From assembly GCA_035079385.1 (NCBI GenBank), contig JAVHKY010000018.1, forward strand, positions 3,348,001-3,412,000: a DNA stretch of 64,000 nucleotides, written 5' to 3'. The DNA comes from Aspidiotus rigidus. Its lineage: Eukaryota; Arthropoda; Insecta; Hemiptera; Diaspididae. The position numbers were made by a program, and so were the translations under genes. The notes under the pieces were generated by a model. It searched no databases. It was given only the letters and a program-made list of their open reading frames with translations, and was not told where the DNA came from. Below are positions 18,374 through 32,000 of the stretch, piece by piece. Numbering within the stretch: position 1 is the stretch's first letter; each line of letters opens with the position of its first letter.

Positions 18374-19690
18374 CACGAATTTATGGAAGTTTAGTTGGAT
18401 GCTCGTTCAACCGAAGAGTTTATTCTAGTAATTGGTATTCGTACTTATGATTTCAGATGTTGCAACGAAAATCGTCGAATTCGTTGAATCATTAGCGATT
18501 CAAGAAAATGACTGCAAATAATTTACTGGTACTGATCCTTTTTGTGATTTAGGGAATAATGTTCTTATTCTTAATTTTCGCAATGAAGACTCTGCAGGGT
18601 GCTGAAAACTTTGTGTTCAGAAGATTGTGGAAGTCAAATTTATCGAATATGTGATGCAAAGTATTTAGGAGTTCTCTTAAGAGCTTGATTTATTGACTGT
18701 CGAGTTTTGTCGACTGGCAATCAAATTTTGTCTTTAGGAATTAAGACCATAATTATTTTTAATACAGGTATCATTTATTTAATTTATTAATTTACCTCTT
18801 CGCCCTTTCCCTGTCTGTAATAAGTCCCTTAGCAGGCTTTTTCTCTCATTTCAAAAAGGAACTGCGTATATATTCATGTAATATATAATGTACATATTGT
18901 GAAAATTTTCTAGCAGTGACCTTACCAATCAAGATTGATATTTTCAAGCAATAATGTCTCGCGGCATGTAAGTTTATAAGAGAAAATTCACATTTTCTCA
19001 TTCAGTGTATTATTTTGCGTAGTGCGAAGCCTTCAGTTTTCTTTTCTCCTTATGACAATTCAGTTTTAGGATATTTATAAATCGAGACGCGATTTCTCGG
19101 AATGATTTTTTTCAAATTCTCCGTTTATTTTACCATTATGGATAAAAGAGTACTGTATTTTTATACCTGTTTAAAATACGTGCCTTAATTTTAAAAGCGT
19201 TCTCCCTATGCGAAATGATAATTCAACGTGTTTTAAGAATTTCTTTAGTCTTTCAATAATTTGTATATTTGTACGAATTTGGTAAGAGAAAAACGAATAG
19301 TCATGCGCCCGAGAACATAGGGTTATTGGAACTCCACCTAATTCAGTCGTTCTTTCGAATTTTCGTCGTTTCTTAAAAATATGTTAATTTTATCATTAAG
19401 AGTGATCAGAAAATAAGAAGAAAGCTGTTTTACGAAGGAATGTTTGTACTGTATTTACATAGTATTTTTTGTGACTATGTTATATATGATAATAATTCAG
19501 ATCATAAATTAAAATGATAATGATTTTATAATATTACGAGAGAATTATGTTGCGAGCAGCGTTTATTTGCGCGTTTTTCGTGTATTCGATTTACCATTTT
19601 TGTTCATGTATATTGCTATAAGCGTCGTGAATTCTTCAGTCTTGTAGTGCACGCTCGCAATGTACAGTCGATTGCGATAATTGACGCGCG
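18374..19690 (+). other. Sfmbt 3' UTR and intergenic spacer
   Basis: No ORF of substance. The Sfmbt transcript presumably ends here. An ATTAAA at 19508-19513 is one candidate signal but lies far downstream. The rest is AT-rich and shows no transposon termini. Confidence 0.35.
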
Positions 19691-20305
19691 GCTAAATTGT
19701 ACTATAACTACCTAGGACAGTACAGTATATGATAGTACGAGCACACGAATATGACGACAAACCATCGTAATGCTGCTAGTGTACTTTCTTTTTCATTCAT
19801 TTTTCTCGGAAACAGACGTGTCTGCGTAGGTCCGTGCCAGCTCGGGTCGAACATCAGTCTGGAGGGAAAAAAGGGAATTTTCGTTTGACGCGCGGAATAC
19901 ATTGAAAATGTGTCGCGTCGCGTCTGGTAACACTGAGTTAGGTGAAATAAGACGTAGAAAGTAGTTCTGTACGTCTATCGACGAAATAAAGCGATTTTCG
20001 AATTTGTTTCGAGTAAATTGACGAATTTGCGGACGCGAAGTGATGAATAAATTCGGTAATCGCATTATTTTGTATCAGTAGGCGTTATTTTAGTAAAATA
20101 GCGCGGTGGTATGTGGTGAATTGGCATATAGTCGGCGTGGTGTACAGCTGTTCCCGGTTCCCGCCAAACATCAATTAAGTGTAGTGTCGTGCTTCAGACT
20201 ACATAGGAGTGGTTATACGTGATACGATTTTCGGGTTTTATTATTTTATTTTTGCGGTTATAAAGAGAAAAAATTGTACCGAAAAGTTGGATTTGTGCGG
20301 GAAAA
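19691..20305 (+). promoter_or_regulatory. AP-4 (crp) promoter and 5' UTR region
   Basis: CG dinucleotides are far more frequent here than in the flanks, as expected of an active promoter and leader. Two sites stand out: the E-box CAGCTG at 20145-20150, which is the recognition sequence of AP-4 itself, and TTCCCGCCAAA at 20158-20168, a full E2F consensus in reverse. A second CAGCTG, with the same following TTC, lies in intron 1 at 20711-20716. Site function is inferred. Confidence 0.45.
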
Positions 20306-20394
20306 ATGACTACGCTAGATCGGGGCGAGGAAAAAATTAAATACGACGATCTACAGCAACATTACGATCAAGACGATATAAGCGGATATTGTAG
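20306..20394 (+). CDS. crp: AP-4 exon 1 (coding part)
   Basis: Encodes residues 1-29 plus two bases of codon 30, with an acidic segment YDDLQQHYDQDDISGYC. The donor is AG|GTGAGT. The ATG context is AAAAATGAC. Intron 1 is 953 bases and carries a CAGCTG site at 20711. Confidence 0.9.
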
Positions 20395-22989
20395 GTGAGT
20401 ACAGTGTATTCCAATATATACCTCGAATATTTTCGTATCGTCGTGTGATTCTGTTATCTTTATTTTTTTTGTTTCATTCGCGTATAAGAACGTTACTCGT
20501 CGAAATGAATGAAAAACGGTCCGATTAATAGTTCGTCGATGGTAAATCTGGAGAAAATTGCGAATAATCGCTCGTAGGTTTCTCGCGCCGTCGATTAGTA
20601 TTAGAATGTAAATCGTAGTGCTTGCGTGTGTGTGAGTGTACGCGTCTGCGATGCCGAGTTATTAATACGAAGTAGGGACTAACGAACGTGGCGTTACACT
20701 TCGCCGGTGTCAGCTGTTCGACGCCATGTTTTCAATGAATGACTCACGGAGTTATAGTATTGATTTTGAGTAATTTGTATTCGATTGCTCATTAGCTAAA
20801 AAAATAATTTTTCGTATTTTCGATTCGTTCGTACCTGTATTGAGAGATTTTCGTATTTCTCGTCTTATCTTCGAGCGCTTTTTTTTTGTATCGAGATCCG
20901 TTATCGCACCAATACCGGAGTTCGCGTCCTAAGGGTGTGTGCCCGAGTATTGGGCGGACCTTATCACTGAAAATATTTATTTTATCGGTGTTATTTTTAA
21001 CGTAATAAAACCCAATATTATTCTCACCTGGTATGCAGCGTATTATATAGCGGAACGATCTCGCAAAATATTTTTCTCGAATTTTCCCGCCTCCTCCGGT
21101 TATCGTATTCGCTCTTATCTGCAGTAATCCGAGTAAAACGCATTCTTGCGCAATTTTTCGAATATTCATTCTCCCTCGAAAGCGTGCAATGTCATCGTAT
21201 CAATAATGTATCGTATTCTCGATATATTCGTGTAAATTTTATAAAATGGGCATCACTTCTATGTACGTTAATCTGACAAATTTGAATATTGCATCATCCT
21301 TACATATGTTCGCAAAATTAATCTCGTTTTATACGTTTTCGTTGCAGTTTAAATAGTGAGAAAGCCGAGTCTCCGATTACGCCGAACATATCTCGTACAG
21401 CATCCGCCTCCCTAGGGCCGTCGATCGGTTCCGCCGGTGGAAATACACCTCCTTTGGTAGACGAAAAAAGGATGCGTCGAGAAATCGCAAATTCGAACGA
21501 AAGACGTCGTATGCAATCTATAAATGCTGGATTTCAATCCTTGCGCTCGTTGCTGCCGCATCACGAAGGAGAAAAATTGAGTAAGGTGAGTACGACCGAC
21601 GATCAATAATTTGTACCTTCGACCCACTTTCTATTACTTGAGATCGACTCGTAGCAAAAGTTCAACGACCCGAAGGGTGGTGGTTGTACCCTCTAGCAGG
21701 TTGTGGATTGCAAATTTCGAGGGTGGAGCCACACCCCTTTTTCCTTATCACGGCTGCTTTTCTCGGGTGAAGTTTACTGTCGATTTAGAAAAGTGGATCT
21801 GCTAGGTCCATTCGGATCAAATCTAAGATGTATTAAGATTGAAATTCGAGTCATTCATTTGAGATCCAACTTCTCGGTCCTATTCAAAAGGTGTAAAGCT
21901 TCCAATTTCTGGAAATCCAGTGAAGTTACGAGAGTCGAGAGAATTTGAACCATTGTATAGATTGTGAGAATAACAGCAAGCTCTTCATGTACCTTCCTCC
22001 CCCCCCCCCCAATATTATGGTGGTAAACTAAATTTGTCACTTTTTTTTTAGAATTTTGTGGAAGTGTCTAAAAACCATACCTACCATCAAATGTTCTTGT
22101 TCTCAATTCTCAAATTTTTGCTAGAATATTAAGGTCAGATTAGCCATTGATTTTATAGAGGTATTTTATTGTTTTCTCTAAAATTTCGTAAGTCGTTTTC
22201 AAGGATATTTCTTAATGAACAATTAAAGTATCATGCTAGGCTTTTCGATACGAGCATTCCTCTTTCCAATGTTAGGGTCAAAATTTCGACGAATATCCAA
22301 CCTTCATTTCAACCCAATTTAGAGGGAAGTATTGATCACACGTGAAATGAAGCCCTAATTGCCCAGACCGTAATTTTTCTCCATGAAGTAGTAATGGTCA
22401 ATGCTGTTGACCTGTATTGTTAACTCTCAAAAAGTTTCTCCGAGATTTCAAGATTTCATGAGGTGTGTCAAGACTTTCTTAGATTTCTTCCAAGCCAATT
22501 TATCATTCGACTTTCTCAAGATTTTTTCTTAATGTCTCAAACTCAGGATTTTTCATGATTTTTTTACTTGAGAAATCATGAATTTTTGCACGTCAGGGTT
22601 GACGGCACTGGTGTTCTTTATCATTATTCTTATACTCACCTCAATCGTCCGAAAAATACCGTTTGACTGGTCGTCGATATGGATGTACGTCAATTTAACA
22701 TTGTACGGTAGGAGGGTTGAGGAGGAGTTGAAGGATCATGAAAGCTATTAATTAACACAGTTCAGTCGTTGTACTTCGATCTGAATTTAGACAGTCGTTT
22801 CTGGCAGCTCTTGATTGCAGATTTGCCATCGAAGTGGTCTTCCGGTTCCAGAAATTTGGAAAACCCTGGCAGGGTGTCCACTTGTCTGGAAAATCTGGGA
22901 GTCAGGAAAAAGTCATGGAATTTTGTGAGACCTGGAAAAGTCAGGGAATTGAATTTTTTGAGATACGTCAAAAAAAGTTCGAGTCAAGA

Positions 22990-23041
<52 letters not shown>

Positions 23042-26000
23042 TTTCTGTGGAGATTATAGTCTGGAGAAACCTGAATAAGTCAGAAAAAAGTCAGGTAATT
23101 TCATTGCGGCTGGGTTTGTCAACTGACCCCGGAAAAGCCACCTGAGACATCGCAACGTCTCTCGTTAAAATGTTTGAAAAGGGAAAAATCCTTGAGACTG
23201 TCGGCGAAAATTCGCTCAACTCCCTCGCCCTTTCAGCTCCATAATCTTGAGGCCCGGAGTGCCACCTCTTGTTTTGAGAAATGGTTATTACCAATAAACA
23301 TTTGTTTAATTTACCTTTCTCCTTCCTTTTCGTTTCCGAATGTGGTGATTGTGGCTATGATATCGTCTACCGAAGGTAGAAAGCAAAAGAAAATGATAAA
23401 TTTATTAGAAATTTTGTTCTGTAGGTGTTTACTAGCCTGAAAAGTCATGTTATTTGATCGAGCAATATTTCCGTAACCATTCGTTTTACGAATTCTTTAG
23501 GAACCTTCGACTGAATCCAAAACCAGTAATCCTACTAGTATTCACGTACGCAATTTGGTGAATTGGCAAAATTAAAGACGTAAATTGAGCTTATAATATA
23601 GTTCGATTGAAGCAATACTTCGTTTTTTATAGGTAAGGAGCGTAGAATATCTACTTCCTTTGATAGGCAAACTGAGCCCATGTTAAATCTGCTATCAGTA
23701 AATCCACGGTGAAATTGTTCTCCGTATTTCCTCCTCGCTGGTTTCTCTATGAATCCGAGTCCCCCAAAAATTCCATGCCAATCTCTCTCATTCTCGTTAG
23801 CCCTTATCTATGAATGAGTCGTGGAAAGTCAAGTTCTTGAGAAAGATGTGAGTAAATATCGATGTGAAATTCCGGAATCAGCATTCAATTTCAACTACTA
23901 GCAAACAATGAAAAACTTTCCTGAAAAATTACTCCTCTTGTTCTAAGATGGGTCTCTTTCGCTTTTTAGGCAGCTTACGTGATCAATCATACGTTCTCGT
24001 CACCCTGAATCTTGAAAAAGGGGAGCTTTTTTTTACCAGAAAAAGTGAAATCCGAAAAAATTAGAGAATGTTGAGAAGATTGACGATGAATTCTGACGAG
24101 ACAATTTGGTGGAATAAAAAGTCAAGAGAGCGGCTAAGGTCACGAGTTGTGAAGAATTTTCTCCTTGGTTGGCAGTCTGATTGAGGTCTCGTCTTCGCGA
24201 GTGATGAACCAAAATTTTAGTCGGTGCGATGATGCTATTTGTGTAGGAACTTTGGGTCAACTGGGGCGAGGAGGTCCTTCAGCGAAACCAACAGACTCGA
24301 CTCACTGTATGAGGATATCAATAAGGTCACAAATGCTGCTGATTGATGATTGCTTAATTTGGTGTGAATAAATCATAACTCACCAAGAAATCCTTGGCGT
24401 TACATCACTATTTCGGAATAGATTTCACCTACAATTTACCCTCATTATACGTACAGAAATGGTATCTACTATGAATTTTAAAACAGTCGTACCTTCCGAT
24501 GACAATCGAAATTGACCATGTTCTCAAACAGGCTCATTATCTCCCGACGATTATTATAATCGCTGTCATCGTTTACTGACAGTGCTGGACGTGTTCTACA
24601 AATTGTTGTATTTTAATCATTTGAGAAATCTCTCACTCGCTCGTAAAAAAGAAGAGACGGTTCACGTAAGTCATTTTTAAAATTGATTTCTCGTAAGCAA
24701 GCATATTTACTGCGATTACATGGTGCATCGCACATTCCAAAATACGTCGTGTACCCGATAAAAAAAAGTAACGCTTGGGAAGATATTACGGTTATTAAAA
24801 AGTTGTGTTTGTCCTCCGGATACCGAATGTGACAATCGTTTGTTGCAGTCCTTTTCCGGAGATATGCACGAAAGTAATTAACGAGTGTTTTTTTTTACAT
24901 TTTATTTTTATTTTCGTCGCTTACGATTATCTGTTTTTCGTGTGAGTATGTTTCTATATCAAGGCGACTGATTGTGAATGCTTTTTTTTTCGCTACATGC
25001 ATTCGCGCATATCTCGTGTATTAAAAAATGCACTATATTAAGCCGGTTCGCGAGCTCGTCGTACAGATGGAACGCATTTCCTCTGCCCACAAACGTTTCT
25101 TGAAAGATATTAAAAAGAAAAAGAAAGAGGATAAGTTTATTAGCCCGCGCATTTCGCACAGACGTTATAGAACACTATTCGCGTTGGTAAAATTTCAAGT
25201 CTTACTACCCACTAACCTCTGGCTGGTTGGGTACGAAATTGAATTGTCTGAACAGCTGATACTCGATTATCATTTTTTCTGCGCATGAGCTTACACACTC
25301 ACACTACGCACAAAACGATGATAAAAATACCACGTAATTACTCGACAACCGGTTGGCTATGAACGTTGTGGTCATGTGTACGTATATGTATACACGTCGG
25401 GCTTGTATAAATTTATAACGGAAGTTCTGCTTTACGATGTTACGTCGGTCGAGAGTTGACGGAGGAAGGCTAGCCTGGCGGTGCTTGCGTTTTCTATGAA
25501 TGAACGATGTTAAAATTGCGTTGGTGAATGAACGTTTTCGTGATTTGCCGAATTGAGGACGTTCGTATTACTACTCCGTCTCAGCGGAATGTATATAGCG
25601 AGTCTGTAATATTTTCATCGTGATTTCAACGTGAACGTACTTCCGTAGCGTAGACATGGGCGCGATAGGGCAGGTCGACATTGATGATGCGAGTGTCAAA
25701 GTATATTGCAATTTCTATCGAGGAAACGGGATGGAGAGTAGAGAGAAGAGGAAGAATGCTTGCGCAAATCGACCCGGAAAATGTTCGTGTACTGCAAGCG
25801 TGGTGGAGCTCTCCGAATTGCAGTCGAACATGCATTTATTCACGTCATCTGTGTGCACATCTATGTTCATAATATTATGAAACAAATCTTTGGTTGGCTG
25901 TTTCAATGATTCAACGTTTTTGTTCAACGGATAATTTGTAAATAAAACGAGAGTTTAGAAAATTACTTTTATTTGAAGAACTCTAGGCCCCTTAAATAAT

Positions 26001-29000
26001 GTGAAACGCCCGAAACATCTCAAGAAGTTGGCCTCTGTTATTCATGCCTACAAAAACTGGGAGAACGACAATGCTACAAACGAATTCTATATTTTTTAAT
26101 CAATTCCCAAAAAGTATTTCGTATTGTCTGTAAGTTGTGCACCTTGTCAATTTGAACACACCTAATTCAGTTTTTGATTATGTCGGAACTCTTTTCTCTT
26201 TTCCGTTAGTTGTCCTCTTTGTCATTTGGGCATACTTTGAGGACTTGTGTCTTGTATCAAATCGCAGTCTCTCATTATGCAGGTTAATCGTATGATATTT
26301 CAGATTCCCACTTTCTGAGGCAGAGATGGGAATATTATGAAACAACGAAAGATGGTGCGAGATTTGTGTCTGAGAACTGTCGCGTAGAAGGGAATCGCTA
26401 AAATCATCCCGCCACTTCGTGAGAATTCGAAATCGTTTTTCATTTTGTTCCTTCCCTTCATTTACTGCCGTAAACGTGTCGAGTTTCCGACATTCCTATC
26501 ATTTAAAGCAATATATTGGTTCGAAGGAAAACGCTCATTCATGTCGTGCAGAATGGCGGGTCTAAGTAGAACAACAAGCAATCCAATGCCCCAATTAATT
26601 CCCCAACTTGAACAAGAGATTCTTCTAAGTTCCTTGATGACGTCATCATCCGGACACGGAAGTTTACCCGAATGAAGTGTTTTCTCTTGTTTGTAAGTTG
26701 TGCACGTTTTGATTTTGATTCTCTCAGAACTTATCATATCTTAGTCATTTTGGCTGAAAACTTGAAATACCGTCTATCTGTTGGAAGTTCGGGAGATGGT
26801 ATTTCACACTCGTACTTTCTGAAGCTGTGGAGGGGGGGGGGATTATGAAACAACGATGAACGTACAAACTTTTGCTAAGATTTGTGCCTGAAACCTCTCG
26901 CGTACAAGGCAGTCACCAAATTATTCCGCTTATGAACTACGTGAGGATTTGAGACCGTTTTTCGTTTTGTTCATGAACCAACCCTTAATATCCTCGATCC
27001 CTCCCATTCCTTTAGTACCGTGAACATGTCTGCTTTCTCAAATTCCTATCATTTAGTGCAATATTTTGATGTCGGGGAGAATGACTGCGGCGTATGAAAT
27101 AAGTAAATTTAGATAGAATAGTAAGCCATTCAACACAGATTCTTACAAGTCCCCTGTTGTCGTCATAATTCGGGCACGAATCTTACCCGAATAAGCAAAA
27201 ACGTTTTCAACATCCCCAATGACCTCGAAACTCAAATGCGGACGACCTTTTTTCTTCCATGAAGGTCAACATTGGATTTTCTCTTCTTCTAAAGAATTCA
27301 ACGATCAAAATTTTTCCTTGTTCCTCCTCTACCTAAAGAGAAATTCAAGTAGAAAAACGTGCGGCTTCGCGTTTTGCGGGGTCTCTGTCATCATCCACTG
27401 AGGCAAGCGAAGAGACTGTTTGATAGTCTCCGTTTTGATTTCGATTATCAATTAGGATCGATTTGAACGAAATTCTCTCGAGTCCTCCTTTTACAGATGA
27501 AGTCGGTAGTTGAAATTTCACGGAGTCCGTATCTTCTGCCATTTATCGTTCGAATGGTTGCAAACTTTCGGAATCCCCCTTTCTAGATATATAGAGTTCG
27601 AAGGTTGAAGTTCATGAAGTGGATCAGAGCAGCTTGACGGTTAACATTTTTGGAATTCTCCTGATCCACGAGTTCAAAGGTCACGATTTTCCGTAGTCTT
27701 TTTGATATTTCCGGCTTGATCGTCCCGCCCCCCTCCGCTCCTCTTACATCACTGAATGATCGAAATTTGTGGAATTCTTCTCCTGATATGCGAGCTCGAA
27801 AGTCAGAATTTTCCATAATATTTACAGCTTCATAATTGAGTCTCTCTCTCCCCCCCCTTTCCTACATATTTTGAAAATCTAAAGGTTCCCTCTTCTCCCC
27901 TTCATATACATACTAGATGGTCGAGGTTTTTCCATGACCTTTTTTGGATATGTACAGCTCAAAAGTTCAAGGTTTCCGGAACCACAGGTCGACAAAAGGG
28001 CGGACATTCCTCCGGAATGACTTCCCGTGCGACACATGTTTCAACCTCCTATGACGTCACAATCGTTCCGAGTTCCTGAAGTCACTCGCGATCGTTCTTC
28101 TGAGAAATATTCCCCCCTCCCCCCTCACGAAAGTTATCGCAATTCTCCGCTGGAAAAGAAGAATGAGGATTTTATTTTTCGAGCTGTTTTTTTGCAGGCT
28201 CCAAACTCTCGCTACGATCCAAAGCGATTCCTAATTCTCGCCAATTCTGAATGTTTATGGAGTACGATTGATAGTAGTTACTCAGTATCTGAAGAATAAA
28301 CCTCATCATGTAGGAGGAGAATGAAATCAGCACTAACCACGAGTGAAAGGATGATTGGAGAGATAATGAAGACGACAAAGGTCCATCATTCTTTCTATTT
28401 TCGTATCGATGCTGTTTTTGAAGCGGCGTGTTTCCAAAATCACTCATCATTCAAACTGCAGAAATTTTTGAACTTCATCGAAGAACGCTCGTCATGAGGC
28501 TTTGTATTCATCCACCAGCACCCAAATGATTTATGGTTTCATCATTCGCGGAATTACGCCATGTGCAGTATGTTAGCTCAATAAATTCTCCCTGGTTTTT
28601 ATTCAAATTTTTCCATCGTTTCTGTCAGAAAAACACCTGCAGTGGAAAATTCTTCTAAGACACTTGGAAAAAACTTTACTTATCGTATTTATACCTGTTC
28701 TAGTTATCCCAATGCACCTCTCAGTTTTCGCAGTGTCGTGAAAAATCGCGAAGTCTCTCTGTCGTTTTGTATGTTTTTACAAGAAGGAGGAAAGAGACCC
28801 TTCTTCGGTGGTCTTGAAACGATTAAAAGAAAATTTGAGAAAATCGATGATGGATAAGAGCGTGAATTTCAAAATTGATGTGAATAACCTCGATAATGTG
28901 CACTCTCCAACTGATTTATTGATTTAAATAGGTTATGTTTACACAGGTTGTTTCTCTTCGTATATACTCGTTACTGTTGCTTTTTCCGCTTCGTTGATAA

Positions 29001-32000
29001 TGGTACCCTAGGAAACTACCGAAACGTCCTCTAGTGTTTGCGGTTGCGAAAACCAATTTTTCAATTTAATTCGTAGCTTCTTCTATCGTGCCACTTCTCG
29101 ATCTTAAGCTTTCGAGAGAAACGTAAGTTAAAATTCTAAGCTTTAATTTTAATCGAAGGATTGATTAGGAAGTTGGGTCGAGTAGTTCAGATCGTGAGTA
29201 AGGTCTAACAGTTGTATTCGTGGTGACGTGAAAAGAGAAAAAGAAAGTACCAATTTGATCGTAGTGGATCTGTATAAATTTTAATACATCTCTTAATCAT
29301 TCATGAGTAGCTCACCACGATTAAGAACTTACGAATAGCTCTGAGAACGTGAATTGTGAAAATTTGCAAGCTCCAGTGGATCATTTTTTTCTTGTGTGAA
29401 GGGGTGCTGATGGTGCTCATCATTTTGTGTGTAACGTCTTGATCCTAAGTTAACGATTTGTGATTGTTGGTAACAGTTATCGAATTTCACGGTGGAAGGT
29501 TTCAAATCTGTATTCAGTCTGATGATCAGCTGTTAGCGGATAGATCGCTTAGAGAAGCTGAAATATGATACTCGAGGTTTTACGATGCATTTGAATTTCA
29601 TTGAAAGAGAGAAATTATCATTTCGGATGTAAAAGTGGGCGGATTCAGATGGTGGAGGCCTTGAACTTCATTTATTTACGAGAACACCTTATCCCTATTT
29701 GTATGTTTTTCATTTTCTTGTATATCCTATGACGTAATGAAGTTTGAGGTTAGTGACCCTCATTCTTTCTCCTCCCTTCATCCGCTTCTGATTTGTTTTC
29801 CTAAAAGTTGAAAGTCTTCGGATATACGAGGTGTGTCACTTGCGATTTTAGTTGAATAACTTCTTTAAATTGATGTTTACATCAATACTGGTACACGTGT
29901 ACGATCTCATGAAACGTTTGTCACTCGTCCAACATTCTGTACTCATTCGGATTTAATCTAAAAGTTGTTGGCGAATTTCGATTTTTCGTCAATTTCGAAA
30001 TTGGTACAATCGTATAATGTTTTTATCGTATCTATTTTTAAATGACTCTTGGTGACGCCAATCAACCCGCGGCTCATTCGCATGATGAAGCGTGAGAATT
30101 GATATAGTGTGAATCGACCTTCGTTTAGATGATAATTATAATTGCGCTAAATTACGTCCGAAAGAGGAAAACTAGCTAATTCGATTTATGAACGAGAATA
30201 AAAGCGTGAGAGAAATACCGACTCGTCTACCGGATCAATCGGACTTCGCTTCTCAGTGGCACGATGAAAGGGAAGGTCAGAGGGGTCTGGACCCCAAAAT
30301 TCCATTAAAATGTAAAGTATTGCATACAATTTACTCCCTTGAAAATCGTCTGCCTATGCCTCTGTCGCCTCTTCACGCATATACTCCACCTTGTCCGCAG
30401 GTTCCAGAGGCTGTTATAGGCCTGCCAGCTGGTCTTTCTTTGTCACTATTGGCCTCTGATTCCGTAAATTTCTTCAAGAAGGGTCTTGATTTGACCCGTC
30501 CATGTAACGGCGAAAGTGGAAGGAATATTCTGAAAAAACGATTTTGTTGATGTGTCGTTTGTATATAAAGTTGACTGTTTTGGTAATACGGATATCAAGG
30601 TTCGAAGTTAATCAAGTGGACGAAGAAATAGGGGAGTAAGAGCCTGCCTAGATGGGATTGAAGCGGTAGGAGGAATGAATCACGTGAGCTGAGAGCATTT
30701 GAAAAGATGAGAAGACTTTAGGTATTGGGCTGTTGGAGGCCGAAAGTTAGCGGTGAGTGAAAGAGTGAGGCAACGGAGATGAGGAATACCTGCTTCAGCG
30801 CCAGTCGAAGCGGAGAAGATTGAATGGAGTCCGGCAATTTCAATATTGCTTTGTCTGAGTTTGTATGTAAAATGGAGAACGGCGTCAGAGTTGGAGGAGG
30901 AGTTCGAGGTCGCAGCTCCAATGTTTTAGCTGTAGTGGAATTCCTCCAAACACCCTTATTCCTCTTTGTCATCGTGCTTATTCAGCTCATGAACGAAATT
31001 TTTCAGTTTCCACCTCTCTTCATACTTCCAGACAAAATTTTTTCAAACCCCCCCCCCCCTCCCTTTGCGATACTTATTTTACCCACCAGCTGAATCTCCT
31101 GAGACCCTGTTGTGTGTATTGCTAGGAAGTTGATTATTTTTCAAATATCTTTCTCACTCTCATTTTGCTTACTCAACCCATCAGAAAATTTTTCAAGCCC
31201 TGTTACATTTACTTGTTCAGTCCGCTGTATAGTTCGAAGTTCAAAATTTTTCCATTTCACGATTCTGTAAGGAATAGTTTGAAGCCTTGAATCTTTCCAA
31301 GTTTCTCCTGTACTTTGGTTCAAAATTTGAAATTTTTTAGAACTTGGAGCTTAAAGTTTTCCCAAGTCCAGGCGTAAATTTTGCCATATCTCTTTGCGAT
31401 AGGATTTCAGAATCTTTTCGAGTCTCCCTTGTGTGGAAGTTTGAAGCTCGTAACTTTTTCAATTCCCACTAGTTTTTTTTTTCAAATAATTTCCGTTATC
31501 CGGAATTTTTTATCTTGAGAATTGGAAAATTTTCAATTTTTGAGCTATACTGTGTATCGTTGGCCAATGGGATTTGGAAAAAAAAAATTGATGGGTTACA
31601 ACTTTGGACAATTTTAGGCTCTGAACTCTCATTGAGGGTGGGTGGAGGGGTTGAAAACTTTCGCACATCGACTGAAAGTGTGAGGAGAGGTGGGACTTGG
31701 AAAATTTTCGCGGATGCGATGATAACAGATTATCGATAACGAAAATCCGATTATTTTGAAGTTACTCTTGAATTAATTTTCAGAAAGTCTTTCTCTGTTA
31801 AACCAATCTTGTTTTTCAAATGCTGCGTTAAGTTGCTATCATTGCTGATGAAATCCCCAAAATTATATCAAGATTCATCGAATCGATTGTGTCACTTTTT
31901 CATTCATTGTTGAGCCTAGCCAAATAGGGCCGATCGTCGTCGAAGTTTTGGTAATTTATCTGCCGCACTCATTAATCGAATATAAGATGAATGGAAAAGG

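Noticed and set aside
22834..23145. ORFs encoding long polyphenylalanine
   Set aside because: They are produced by the 47-T run inside a non-coding element.
30188..30550. 120-codon plus-strand ORF in AP-4 intron 2
   Set aside because: No motif, splice context or neighbour supports it, and the surrounding sequence is ordinary intron.
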